Source: Sphingobium fuliginis
GTDB lineage: Bacteria; Pseudomonadota; Alphaproteobacteria; Sphingomonadales; Sphingomonadaceae
Reading direction: 5' to 3'
Assembly: GCF_004152845.1 (NCBI RefSeq)
Contig: NZ_SEON01000001.1
Coordinates: 558,001-622,000, forward strand
DNA length: 64,000 bases
Part shown: positions 48,097 through 56,332 of the stretch, piece by piece
Position numbering within the stretch: position 1 is the stretch's first letter
Layout of the letters: the number at the start of each line of letters is the position of its first letter
Made by a program: the position numbers and the translations under genes
Notes under the pieces: generated by a model
The model's database searches: none
Told to the model about the DNA's origin: nothing
The model's input: the letters and a program-made list of their open reading frames with translations, nothing else

Positions 48097-48810
48097 ATGA
48101 GCCGTTCCGACCGCGTGCTGGCCGATGCGGAGGCGGTTCTGCGCCGCCATAGCGAGCGCGGGCAAAGCCTGTCGGCGCGGGCCCGGCAGCGGCGCAACGC
48201 GGCGCTGATGCGGAAGGTCAAATATGCCTTCTGGGCGGTGACTGCGGTCCTGATCGGCAGCGCAGTGGCGGGTTTCGTGACCCCGCTGGGCACGACCGGG
48301 GTGATGATCGCGCTGGGGGCGATGCTGGCGGCCCTGCTGCTGGTCGCCATGCTTCCCGGCGAAAAAAGGGTGCGGACAGAGGCGCTGGCGGATACGGCGC
48401 TCACCGCCCTGCCCCTGCAAACCGAAATCTGGCTGGAGAATCAGCGCAAGGCCCTGCCCGCGCCGGCCGTCACGCTGGTCGACAGCATCGGCGTCAAGCT
48501 GGAAACCCTGGCGCCGCAACTCGAACGGCTGGGCGATCAGGACCCGGCGGCGCAGGAAATCCGCAAATTGCTGGCCGATCACCTGCCCGAACTCGTCACC
48601 GGCTACCAATCCATTCCCGAGCCGCTTCGGCGGGAGGAGCGCAATGGGCGCGTTCCCGAACGGCAATTGATCGACGGACTGGGCGTGATCGACGCGGAAA
48701 TCGCGCGGATGAGCGAAAATCTGGCGAGCGGCGACCTCGACAAGCTGGCGGTGCAGAACCGCTTCCTGGAACTCAAATATCAGGAAGCGAAGGAACTTGG
48801 GCAGGACTGA
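48097..48810 (+). CDS. XpaC-like membrane protein, TelA partner
   Basis: A 237-residue protein with a basic N-terminal stretch, two membrane helices (about 46-67 and 70-88) and a long helical cytoplasmic tail (IWLENQRKALPAPAVTLVDS, then LPELVTGYQSIPEPLRREERNG). This layout and the place after telA fit the XpaC (5-bromo-4-chloroindolyl phosphate hydrolysis) family. The family name reflects a historic phenotype; the function is unknown. Confidence 0.72.
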   Translation: MSRSDRVLADAEAVLRRHSERGQSLSARARQRRNAALMRKVKYAFWAVTAVLIGSAVAGFVTPLGTTGVMIALGAMLAALLLVAMLPGEKRVRTEALADTALTALPLQTEIWLENQRKALPAPAVTLVDSIGVKLETLAPQLERLGDQDPAAQEIRKLLADHLPELVTGYQSIPEPLRREERNGRVPERQLIDGLGVIDAEIARMSENLASGDLDKLAVQNRFLELKYQEAKELGQD

Positions 48811-48825
48811 CGTCTTCCTACAGTG

Positions 48826-48981
48826 ATGATCCATTTGACGCTGATCATCGTCGATTTCCTCACCGGACTGCTGGCGGCCGGCGCCTGGGCGCTGGCGAGC
48901 GCGGGCGGAGCCATTGCGGCGCTTGTCGGCGGCGGACTGCTGGGCGCGTCGCTGTTCCGGAAATGGCGGCAAAAGGGCTGA
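48826..48981 (+). CDS. Small hydrophobic membrane protein in the telA operon
   Basis: An ORF of 51 residues, MIHLTLIIVDFLTGLLAAGA followed by WALASAGGAIAALVGGGLLG and a basic tail FRKWRQKG. It has two short hydrophobic segments joined by a Gly/Ala turn and an inside-positive C terminus. It starts 15 nt after the XpaC-like stop in the same direction, so it is likely the third gene of this operon. No clear ribosome site is seen apart from CAGTG. I do not recognise a family. Confidence 0.5.
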   Translation: MIHLTLIIVDFLTGLLAAGAWALASAGGAIAALVGGGLLGASLFRKWRQKG

Positions 48982-48993
48982 AGGCAAGGGGTG

Positions 48994-49293
48994 TCAGACG
49001 CCTTCGATCAGCACATCCATGGCATGGCGGGTCAAAGGTTCGCTGAAACGTATGCCGAAGCGCTTGCCCTCGGCCCACATGACGCGACCGCTCGCCTGCA
49101 CGCCCAATGCCTCGACCATGAGGTAGGTGCCGGTCGTCGGCGGGGTTTCGCAATGGGCCAGCGCGCCCGAGCTGGAAAGGTCCAGAAAATGGGCCCGCGC
49201 CGCCGTGCCGCCGAAACGCAGCGCAACCGGCCCGAACATCTTGTGGCGCGGGTCGAGCCGCCGCTGCCCCGCGGCGCCAGTCAGGTCTGTCAT
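48994..49293 (-). CDS. PilZ domain protein
   Basis: A 99-residue single-domain PilZ protein from ATG 49293. Both c-di-GMP binding motifs are present: RRxxxR (R11, R12 and R16 in QRRLDPRHK) and DxSxxG (D38, S40, G43 in LDLSSSGAL). It should bind c-di-GMP; the output target is unknown. A longer frame to 49362 adds a Cys/Arg-rich stretch with no conservation. It is convergent with the telA operon. Confidence 0.83.
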   Translation of the reverse strand: MTDLTGAAGQRRLDPRHKMFGPVALRFGGTAARAHFLDLSSSGALAHCETPPTTGTYLMVEALGVQASGRVMWAEGKRFGIRFSEPLTRHAMDVLIEGV

Positions 49294-49406
49294 ATCCTGC
49301 CCTCTCCCCAAGGCATCAGGTCGTCCAATGGTCAACGCATCATAGAATCGCTGGCAGCGCATTAACCATAATCCGCGCCAAGAAAAGCCTCCCGGCGACA
49401 GGAAGG

Positions 49407-50141
49407 TCAGGACCGAAGGGCGCAGGGAACGATGGAGGAAGGTTCGGGCCGGGCTGCGATGCGCTTGAACCGGGCGAAATAGCCCCCGGCCGTCGGCTTC
49501 GGGATGAGTTCCTCCAGCCGGAACCCCATGGCGGCCAGTTCGCAGGCGAGCAGGCGCGGCGGCGTTCCATGCTGGTCGGTCGGGCGGTTGGCGTCGACCA
49601 CGATCAGTTCGCCATCCGGCTTGAGCGCGGGACTCAAATGCCAGAGAAAGGCGTAGGGCTCCGCGATCTCATGGTACATATGCACCATGAGGATACGGTC
49701 GAAGCTGTTTTCCGGCAGCTTCGGGTCCTCCGGCGCGCCCAGACGGACGCTGACATTGCGCCAGTCCTCCCGGGTGATGCGCCGGGACAGGGCCTCGATC
49801 ACTTCGGGCATGATGTCCTCCGCCAGGACCCGGCCGCTGTCGCCCACCCTCCTGGCGAGGCGAACCGTATAATAGCCTTCGCCCGCGCCGATGTCCGCGA
49901 CCGTCATGCCGGTGCGGATGCCGGCCCGGTTCATGATGTCCTCCGCCTCGTTCACCCGGTCGCGCGCCTCCTCGCTGGACCAGCGGGTGGACACGATCGG
50001 CGCGACCGGGCGGTCGGCGCGCGGAAAGGCGCGAGCGCCTGCCGGGCGGTCGCCATTGCCGTCCGACGAAAACGGGCCGCAGCCCGCCAGCAGGAACAGG
50101 CATGCTGTCAGTGTTCCGGCCGCCAGCGCCGGAGCTTTCAT
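49407..50141 (-). CDS. Class I SAM methyltransferase-like lipoprotein
   Basis: A 244-residue protein that combines a signal peptide and lipobox (LLAGC, Cys about 21) with a methyltransferase fold: VADIGAGEGYYTVRLARRVG (SAM loop), VLAEDIMPEVIEAL, FDRILMVHMYHEIAEPYAFLWHL and LKPDGELIVVD. A methyltransferase outside the cytoplasm would lack SAM, so the role is puzzling; a cytoplasmic start further in would need Met at residue about 69. It overlaps the prfB stop by one base (TGATG). Confidence 0.82.
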   Translation of the reverse strand: MKAPALAAGTLTACLFLLAGCGPFSSDGNGDRPAGARAFPRADRPVAPIVSTRWSSEEARDRVNEAEDIMNRAGIRTGMTVADIGAGEGYYTVRLARRVGDSGRVLAEDIMPEVIEALSRRITREDWRNVSVRLGAPEDPKLPENSFDRILMVHMYHEIAEPYAFLWHLSPALKPDGELIVVDANRPTDQHGTPPRLLACELAAMGFRLEELIPKPTAGGYFARFKRIAARPEPSSIVPCALRS

Positions 50142-51268
50142 CAGTCGACGTCCTCCACATCGACCTTCTCGCCCGTCACCTTCTGGCTGAGCGCGGCGGC
50201 CATGAAGGGATCGAGCGCGCCGTCCAGCACATCGTCGGGCGAGGTGGAGGTGACGCCCGTGCGCAGATCCTTCACGAGCTGATAGGGCTGGAGCACATAG
50301 GAGCGGATCTGGTGGCCCCAGCCGATCTCCGTCTTGGCCTGATATTCGCCCGAGGCGGCTTCTTCGCGGCGGCGCAGTTCCGCTTCGTAAAGGCGCGCCT
50401 TCAGCATGTTCATGGCCGTGGCGCGGTTCTTGTGCTGCGACCGGTCATTCTGGCTGGCGACGATGATGCCCGAGGGGACGTGGGTGATGCGGACGGCGGA
50501 GTCGGTGGTGTTGACGTGCTGCCCGCCCGCGCCCGAGGCGCGATAAGTGTCGATCTTGAGGTCGCTTTCATTCACCTCTATCTCGATATTGTCGTCGATC
50601 ACCGGATAGACCCAGACCGACGAGAAGCTGGTGTGGCGGCGCGCCGAACTGTCATAGGGGCTGATGCGCACCAGCCGGTGCACCCCGCTTTCGGTCTTGG
50701 CATAGCCATAGGCATTCTCGCCCTTGAACAGGAAGGTGGCGGACTTGATGCCGGCCTGATCGCCCGCCTGATAGTCGACCAGTTCGACCTTGTAGCCGCG
50801 CCGTTCCGCCCAGCGGCGGTACATGCGGCTGAGCATCTCCGCCCAGTCCTGGCTTTCCGTGCCGCCCGCGCCCGCGTGGATTTCCAGATAGGTGTCGCTG
50901 GCGTCGGCCTCGCCCGCCAGCAGCGCCTTGATCTTGTCCTCGTCCGCGCGGTCGGCCAGCGCCTTCAGCGACGCGATGGCTTCGGTCACCATATCCTCAT
51001 CGCCTTCGGCGTCGGCCATTTCGATGAGTTCGGCGGTGTCGGTCTTCTCGCTCTCGATCGCGCGGGTGGCGCCGATGGCGGCGTCCAGCCGGGTGCGTTC
51101 GCGCATCACTTCCTGGGCGAGCTTCTGATTGTCCCAGAGGGTCGGGTCCTCGACGCGGGCGTTCAGTTCGTCGAGGCGGCGCAGGGCGCGGTCCCAGTCG
51201 AGGAAGCGGCGCAGCAGGTCCAGCGCGGCGTCGATGCGGTCGATATATTGCTGCGCTTCGGCGCGCAT
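50141..51268 (-). CDS. prfB: Peptide chain release factor 2
   Basis: A 375-residue RF2 that ends translation at UGA and UAA. It has the helical domain 1, the codon-recognition loop region around RRHTSFSSVWVYP and the catalytic GGQ in GAGGQHVNTTDSAVRITH. The frame is continuous from ATG 51268 (MRAEAQQYI), so the autoregulatory +1 frameshift of E. coli prfB is absent. The frame is open upstream to 51322 without conservation. Confidence 0.95.
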   Translation of the reverse strand: MRAEAQQYIDRIDAALDLLRRFLDWDRALRRLDELNARVEDPTLWDNQKLAQEVMRERTRLDAAIGATRAIESEKTDTAELIEMADAEGDEDMVTEAIASLKALADRADEDKIKALLAGEADASDTYLEIHAGAGGTESQDWAEMLSRMYRRWAERRGYKVELVDYQAGDQAGIKSATFLFKGENAYGYAKTESGVHRLVRISPYDSSARRHTSFSSVWVYPVIDDNIEIEVNESDLKIDTYRASGAGGQHVNTTDSAVRITHVPSGIIVASQNDRSQHKNRATAMNMLKARLYEAELRRREEAASGEYQAKTEIGWGHQIRSYVLQPYQLVKDLRTGVTSTSPDDVLDGALDPFMAAALSQKVTGEKVDVEDVD

Positions 51269-51342
51269 GGGAACTCTCCAGAATGTCGGGGCGCTTGGCC
51301 GTAGGATCGGCAAACGCATCAAGTGCCTGCCCCTATCCGAGG

Positions 51343-51417
51343 GCGGCGGATTTGGGAAGATTCAATCCTTGCCGGCGAATGCGCAAGGATCGGATGGAAT
51401 CAGGCCGAATCCGCCGC
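51343..51417. ncRNA. Structured 75-nt palindromic segment upstream of prfB (candidate RNA element)
   Basis: An imperfect hairpin built of three stacked stems. The outer stem is 13 bp (GCGGCGGATTTGG, 51343-51355, with CCGAATCCGCCGC, 51405-51417, including one G-U). The middle stem is GATTC/GAATC, and the inner stem is ATCCTTG (51365-51371) with CAAGGAT (51384-51390), around a 12-base loop. It fills the 182-bp spacer between the amidohydrolase gene and prfB and has no T-run on either side. It may be an mRNA leader structure, a small RNA or a dispersed repeat; I cannot decide. Confidence 0.45.
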
Positions 51418-51450
51418 TGTCGCAGCCCCGCCTGAAATCATCCCCGCCCA

Positions 51451-52359
51451 TCACTCCGCCGCCATCGCATAGTTCGAGCGCGGCAGTTCATGCGCCAATG
51501 CATTCACCATGGCAGCCACCACCTGCTGCAAACGGGCAAGCCCCGGTCCCGGCTGGTCCAGCGAGACGTCCAGATAGAGGCTCCGGTCGCATTCCACCTG
51601 GATCGCATAACAGCCATGCGTCGGCCTGCCGTGGCGTTCGACCATATGGTCGCCCGCATAAGGATGATTTTGCGCGACGGCGATGCCGTGGGCGGCGGCG
51701 ACATCCGCTGCCAGCGTCATCAGCCGAGCCGAGGCGCTGCGGCCGAATCGGTCCCCCAGCACGAGTCCGGGAGCAACCTGCCCCGCGGTGGGCGGGGGAA
51801 GCGGCGGCATGGAATGCAGGTCGATCAGGATCGCATGGCCATGGGCATCCCGCGCCGTCCGCATCAATCGCGCGAGCGTCGCATGATAGGGCCTGTGGAA
51901 CAATTCGATCCGGCGTTCGACCTCCGCCCAGCCCAGCGAGCGCTGCCATAGCTCATGCGCGCCTGGCAAGCGGCGCGGGATCAGGCCAAGCCCGCCCCGC
52001 AATTTGGCGCTGCTCTGCAGGGGGACGTCGCGCGGAATGCCGCTGACCATGCCTGCGTCGATCTCCCGCTCATGCCGGTTGAGGTCGATCGTCGCTCGCG
52101 GCACCCGCGCCACCAGCACCGGAACGCCCCGTTCGATCAGCGGATAGGCCAGCATGTCCGCCCAGCGATCCTCCAGCCTTTGCAGCACATCCCGCCGCAC
52201 CCGCGCCTGTGCCAGCAGCCCCTCGTCATAATCCCGCCCCGCATGCGGCACGGAAACGACCACCGGCCCGGCGGGGACGTCGGGTTCGTAAAGATCGTAG
52301 GCGGGCGTGGTTTCGGTCGGAACCGGCGGCGCGCTATGTCCCAAGCAAGATCCTTTCAC
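51451..52359 (-). CDS. N-formylglutamate amidohydrolase family protein
   Basis: A 302-residue zinc-dependent hydrolase of the N-formylglutamate deformylase (HutG2-like) family. Marks are VVVSVPHAGRDYDEGLL, DRWADMLAYPLIERGVPVLVARVPRATIDLNRHEREID and HAILIDLHSMPPLPP, plus VLGDRFGRSA. The activity on N-formylglutamate is a family guess; no hut genes are adjacent. It is divergent from cpdR, a frequent neighbour order in sphingomonads. Confidence 0.88.
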   Translation of the reverse strand: MKGSCLGHSAPPVPTETTPAYDLYEPDVPAGPVVVSVPHAGRDYDEGLLAQARVRRDVLQRLEDRWADMLAYPLIERGVPVLVARVPRATIDLNRHEREIDAGMVSGIPRDVPLQSSAKLRGGLGLIPRRLPGAHELWQRSLGWAEVERRIELFHRPYHATLARLMRTARDAHGHAILIDLHSMPPLPPPTAGQVAPGLVLGDRFGRSASARLMTLAADVAAAHGIAVAQNHPYAGDHMVERHGRPTHGCYAIQVECDRSLYLDVSLDQPGPGLARLQQVVAAMVNALAHELPRSNYAMAAE

Positions 52360-52493
52360 AGGCCGCCGCCCAAAAATGGTTACTCGGCTGGATAATATTT
52401 ACACCTTGTCGCATATATAGTCGCTTCACGCCATCCGCGAAGGGGGCGATCAGGGGTCGGCCGTCACAGGCCTGGGACGAGACGTACGGGGCA

Positions 52494-52871
52494 ATGGTTC
52501 GAATTCTGCTGGCGGAAGATGATGAAAGCATGCGCGCCTATCTGGCCCGCGCGCTGGAACGTTCAGGATATGAAGTCGTCTCCGTCTCCACCGGAGCGCA
52601 GGCGGTGCCGCATATCGACAGCGACCGGTTCGACCTGCTGCTGACCGACATCGTCATGCCGGAAATGGATGGGATCGAACTGGCCCAGCATGCCGCCGCC
52701 GTGGCGCCCGACATGCGAATCATGTTCATCACCGGCTTTGCCGCCGTCACGCTGAAAGCGGGCAAGGCCGTGCCGCAGGCGAAGGTCCTGTCAAAGCCGT
52801 TTCACCTGCGCGACCTGGTGCTGGAGGTCGAGCGCATGTTCGGCACCGAAAGCCTGACCGGCCTCAGCTAG
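52494..52871 (+). CDS. cpdR: Single-domain response regulator CpdR
   Basis: A 125-residue receiver without an output domain. It has D9/D10, the phospho-site D52 in [13 protein letters not shown], a Thr in the FITGFA motif and Lys in LSKPFHL. In Caulobacter unphosphorylated CpdR brings ClpXP to the pole to degrade cell-cycle proteins. The frame extends upstream, but ATG 52494 begins the conserved [10 protein letters not shown]. The stop overlaps the convergent dctA stop by a few bases. Confidence 0.9.
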   Translation: MVRILLAEDDESMRAYLARALERSGYEVVSVSTGAQAVPHIDSDRFDLLLTDIVMPEMDGIELAQHAAAVAPDMRIMFITGFAAVTLKAGKAVPQAKVLSKPFHLRDLVLEVERMFGTESLTGLS

Positions 52872-54202
52872 GCCGAGACAACCTCTTCCATATCGGGCGT
52901 CGGCGGCAGGGGCTGCCCGGCCATGGCGGCCGCGAACCGTTCCCGGTCCAGCCCCTTTTCCCAAACCGACACCACCACCGTCGCGACCGCATTGCCGATG
53001 AAATTGGTGAGGCTGCGGCATTCGCTCATGAAGCGGTCGACGCCCAGGATCAGCGTCATGCCCGCCACCGGCACCGAGGGCACGATGGAAAGCGTCGCTG
53101 CGAGCGTGATGAACCCCGCCCCCGTGACGCCTGCGGCCCCCTTGCTGGAAAGCATGGCGACCAGCAGCAGCAATATCTGCTCCTCCAGGCTCAGATGCAC
53201 ATTGGTCGCCTGCGCGATGAACAGCGCCGCCAGCGTCATGTAGATATTCGTGCCGTCCAGGTTGAAGCTGTAGCCGGTCGGCACCACCAGCCCGACCACC
53301 GACTTGCGGCACCCGGCGCGCTCCATCTTCTCGATCAGGCTCGGCAGCGCCGCTTCGGAGGAGGAGGTGCCGAGCACCAGCAGCAGTTCCGCCTTCAGGT
53401 AGCGGATCAGATGCAGGATGTTGAACCCGGCGAGCCGCGCCACCACGCCCAGCACCACCAGCACGAACAATATCGATGTCAGATAGAAGGTCGCCACCAG
53501 CCCGGCCAGATTGGCGAGCGCCCCCACCCCATATTTTCCGATGGTGAAGGCCATCGCGCCGAAAGCACCCAGCGGCGCCGCCTTCATCAGGAAGGACACC
53601 AGCTTGAAGATCGCATGGCTGGCCGATTCCAGCACCGTCATCAGCGGATCGGCCCTTTCCCCGATCATGGTGAGCGCGATGCCGAACAGGATGGCGACGA
53701 ACAACACCTGCAGGATATTATGTCCATCCGCCACGGCGGAGACCAGCGTGCCGGGTATGATGTCCAGCAGGAAACCCGTGAGCGTTCGGTCATGCGCCTG
53801 CTGCTGATATTGCGCGACCTTCCCGGCATCCAGCGTCGCCGGGTCGATATTGAGGCCTGCCCCCGGATGGACGACATTGGCGACGATCAACCCGACGATC
53901 AGCGCCAGGGTGGAAAAGGTCAGGAAATAGGCGAAGGCCTTGGCCGCGACACGGCCGATCGCGCCCAGCTCCTTCATCCCCGCCACGCCGGTCACGATGG
54001 TGAGGAAGATGACGGGCGCGATGATCATCTTGACCAGCTTGATGAAGGCTTCGCCCAGGGGCTGTAGCGCGACGCCGGTTTCGGGAAAGAAATGCCCGAT
54101 CCCAACGCCAAGGGCGATGGCGATCAGCACCTGAACATAAAGCTGGCGGTAGAATGGCAGGCGGGCGATGGGCTGATCAGACGGCGTGGGCGATGGCAGC
54201 AT
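52868..54202 (-). CDS. dctA: Dicarboxylate/amino acid:cation symporter (DctA-like)
   Basis: A 444-residue transporter of the DAACS family. It has eight or more helices, [23 protein letters not shown], the serine-rich [18 protein letters not shown] hairpin, [25 protein letters not shown] and [17 protein letters not shown]. It imports C4-dicarboxylates such as succinate. The ATG at 54202 starts [11 protein letters not shown]; an upstream open frame is not conserved. Confidence 0.93.
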   Translation of the reverse strand: MLPSPTPSDQPIARLPFYRQLYVQVLIAIALGVGIGHFFPETGVALQPLGEAFIKLVKMIIAPVIFLTIVTGVAGMKELGAIGRVAAKAFAYFLTFSTLALIVGLIVANVVHPGAGLNIDPATLDAGKVAQYQQQAHDRTLTGFLLDIIPGTLVSAVADGHNILQVLFVAILFGIALTMIGERADPLMTVLESASHAIFKLVSFLMKAAPLGAFGAMAFTIGKYGVGALANLAGLVATFYLTSILFVLVVLGVVARLAGFNILHLIRYLKAELLLVLGTSSSEAALPSLIEKMERAGCRKSVVGLVVPTGYSFNLDGTNIYMTLAALFIAQATNVHLSLEEQILLLLVAMLSSKGAAGVTGAGFITLAATLSIVPSVPVAGMTLILGVDRFMSECRSLTNFIGNAVATVVVSVWEKGLDRERFAAAMAGQPLPPTPDMEEVVSA

Positions 54203-54330
54203 GGCGTTTGGCGTCCCCTTTTCGCACCGCAACATATGACCTGCCGGGCTGCTGTCCAGAAGAATAGCGGCAAGGCTCAATTTCCCGCTTGCGCTCCCTT
54301 ACACCCCCGGCTATTGGCCCACTCCACCGT

Positions 54331-54405
54331 GGGCGTGTAGCTCAGTGGTAGAGCACTGTGTTGACATCGCAGGGGTCGCAAGTTCAATCCTTGCCACGCC
54401 CACCA
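54331..54405 (+). tRNA. tRNA-Val (anticodon GAC), CCA encoded
   Basis: A 75-nt cloverleaf. The acceptor arms are GGGCGTG (54331-54337) and CACGCCC, the D-arm is GCTC-AGTGGTA-GAGC, and the anticodon loop TTGACAT gives GAC. The T-arm lies around GCAAG-TTCAATC-CTTGC. The discriminator A and CCA end are encoded. It is the likely attachment site for the integrase 510 bp downstream. Confidence 0.95.
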
Positions 54406-54408
54406 TCG

Positions 54409-54445
54409 AAAACCCCGCCAAATCAACGGTTTGGCGGGGTTTTTG
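54409..54445 (+). terminator. Rho-independent terminator after tRNA-Val
   Basis: The stem AAAACCCCGCCAAA pairs with TTTGGCGGGGTTTTT around a 7-base loop, directly after the tRNA 3' end. The T-run on the plus strand is clear. Confidence 0.9.
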
Positions 54446-54488
54446 TTTGCCTGCCGCAAGCCGTAGCGCCTGGCCATGCCCATCAATT

Positions 54489-54538
54489 TTTGGGCAAATT
54501 CTGGGCAAATCCGGGTCTCTTTGGGCAAATTCTGGGCA
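54489..54538. repeat. 19-bp direct repeats, candidate integrase arm-type sites
   Basis: TTTGGGCAAATTCTGGGCA occurs at 54489-54507 and 54520-54538, 31 bp apart, about three helical turns. Each contains two TGGGCA units 11 bp apart, giving four such units in 50 bp. They lie between the tRNA attachment site and the integrase gene, where arm-binding sites of tyrosine recombinases are expected. The rest of the 54446-54914 stretch shows no convincing gene. Confidence 0.6.
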
Positions 54539-54914
54539 TGCAAATGCCGGGCGATGGGAGCGAAATCCCGAGTCGCGCACACCGCCGAAATTATCTCGGA
54601 CTGCAAGCGATTCGCTTAGCTCGGGCTCCAAAAGGGTCGATCCCGCAGCCGCGCAGGAAGCGTATAAACGCTGCTCGCCCATCACGGCCGTTGCCTACCG
54701 ACGCATCCGTGCACTGCCACGAAGCCGGGCACCTCCATGGAATGGATGATCACCTTGCTGTCGCTTGGCATGCTGTTCCAGTTCAGCATGCGCCCGTACC
54801 AATCAGGACGACAGCATGCCCCAGACCTTCATAAAAGCTAACGCGCCTCACGCTGAAGCATTTGGAGCGAAACTCCCGGCGCAAGCGCGCGATCAGATGC
54901 AACAGGAAGATAAG

Positions 54915-55952
54915 ATGCTCTCCATTCGAACCCGTGGGAAGAACGGCATTTATTATATCCGAGGTACCGTCACGCTTGGCGACAAGCACATCGACGTCAA
55001 GGAGTTCAGTTCAGGTACGAGTGACCGCGATGCTGCGGCGCACCTGATGGCGGAACATGAAACGAAGCTGCGGCACCGGCTGATGTTCGGTCCGGCCGCA
55101 ATCGTGGCGCAAGGCAAAATAGCCGACGCTTTTGAAAGCTACCTGACCAAGGCGAAGCCCCCCTGCCCGTCCGATGTCCTGCGCATCGGCAAGCTCGATG
55201 GCCTGATCGGAGACTTCAGCCTGCGCGAACCCAAGCAGGCCTGGGAGCATTTTCGCCGCGCCTATCTGACCGGCCATGACCCGGCGGGCCAGGATCGCTA
55301 TCGCGCCGTGTTCCAGGCCGCGATCAACGTCCATCACGACCTGCACGACCTTCCGCCCCTGCGCATCAAGGCGATCCCGTTCGACAATGAACGGGTGCGC
55401 TTTCTCAGCAAGGAAGACCGCGACCGGCTGATCGAGGCCTACTCACCGCACATACAGCCGATCATCACCCTGCTCGCCTTCCATGGCCCACGTATCCAGA
55501 CGGCATTGCAGCTCCCGTGGGGTGTCGAGGGCGTCGATATGGAGCAAGGATCGATCCGGCTTAACCACAGCAAGAATGCCGTCATCCGGTCCGTTCCGAT
55601 GCATCCCCGCGTCATGGACGTTCTGCGTCCGATCTGGGAGAAGCGAGGGCAGCCGACAAAGGGGCATGTTTTCCTCAACCGGTTGGGCAAGCACTATTCC
55701 GACACCCGCAAGGCGAAGATCCCCGGCGGCAACCCGATCAAGAACCAGCACGCCACCGCTTGCAGGCGTGCCGAGATAGAGGATTTCACCGTCCATGACT
55801 GGCGACACCACTGGGCATCGCACTGCGTCATGGCCGGGATCGACCTCATCACCATCATGAACATGGGCGGCTGGAAGTCGCTGCGCATGGTCCAGCGCTA
55901 TTCCAGCGTCAGTGTCGACCACATGCGCGAATCCATCAATAGGCTCAGCTAA
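54915..55952 (+). CDS. Tyrosine recombinase / integrase
   Basis: A 345-residue site-specific recombinase from ATG 54915 (AGGA 9 nt upstream); ATG 54816 in frame would give 378. An N-terminal arm-binding type domain (MLSIRTRGKNGIYYIRGTV) leads to a core and a catalytic domain. The first catalytic Arg is in FHGPRIQTALQL, then HSKNAVIRSVPM, the HxxR box HDWRHHWASH, GGWKSLRMVQRY with Trp where His is common, and the nucleophile Tyr in QRYSSVS near residue 329. It should drive integration at the tRNA-Val gene. The gene looks intact. Confidence 0.9.
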   Translation: MLSIRTRGKNGIYYIRGTVTLGDKHIDVKEFSSGTSDRDAAAHLMAEHETKLRHRLMFGPAAIVAQGKIADAFESYLTKAKPPCPSDVLRIGKLDGLIGDFSLREPKQAWEHFRRAYLTGHDPAGQDRYRAVFQAAINVHHDLHDLPPLRIKAIPFDNERVRFLSKEDRDRLIEAYSPHIQPIITLLAFHGPRIQTALQLPWGVEGVDMEQGSIRLNHSKNAVIRSVPMHPRVMDVLRPIWEKRGQPTKGHVFLNRLGKHYSDTRKAKIPGGNPIKNQHATACRRAEIEDFTVHDWRHHWASHCVMAGIDLITIMNMGGWKSLRMVQRYSSVSVDHMRESINRLS

Positions 55953-56223
55953 AGCGAGCCGCACGTCCGAGAAGGATTTGGGGCAGACCGCACAGTCTGC
56001 TCCATTTCCTGCGAGAACCGATAGCCTGGCGAAGCCGCCCATAGGGTGCAGCGCAATCAGAGAAAGCGCCTCGAGAGGTTGTTCAGTGGTTGAGCGAGCG
56101 ACTGATGGCGGCATGGATTGTAGCCTGCCTCGCGGTCGATACCAGTTGCGGGTGTGAAGCCAGGTCCCCGCGCCTGTTGCGGCGGCCTGATGCATCTCGA
56201 CAAAGTTTCGGGGGGAATATGAG
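55953..56223. other. Spacer between integrase and hipBA
   Basis: About 270 bp without a supported gene. Just after the integrase stop is the segment ATTTGGGGCAGACCGCACAG, a weak copy of which also follows the integrase remnant at about 58.2 kb. Small open frames here have no recognisable features. Confidence 0.4.
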
Positions 56224-56332
56224 AGCGGGATACCGCTATCTTCGAACACTTAGAGCGGAATTCCGCTTGATCTTCGAAATTTTTCCTGTAGCGATATTCC
56301 GCATAGTATATATTTTAGAGCGGAATTCCGCA
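56224..56332. promoter_or_regulatory. Four phased palindromic operators of hipBA
   Basis: Four 14-bp sites: AGCGGGATACCGCT (56224), AGCGGAATTCCGCT (56254, perfect palindrome), AGCGATATTCCGCA (56290) and AGCGGAATTCCGCA (56319). They are spaced 30, 36 and 29 bp. The first two are each followed by ATCTTCGAA, so the array looks like duplicated units. The last site runs into the hipB ATG. An AT-rich stretch TATATATTTT before it may hold the -10 element. This is the expected layout for a HipB-type autorepressor. Confidence 0.8.
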
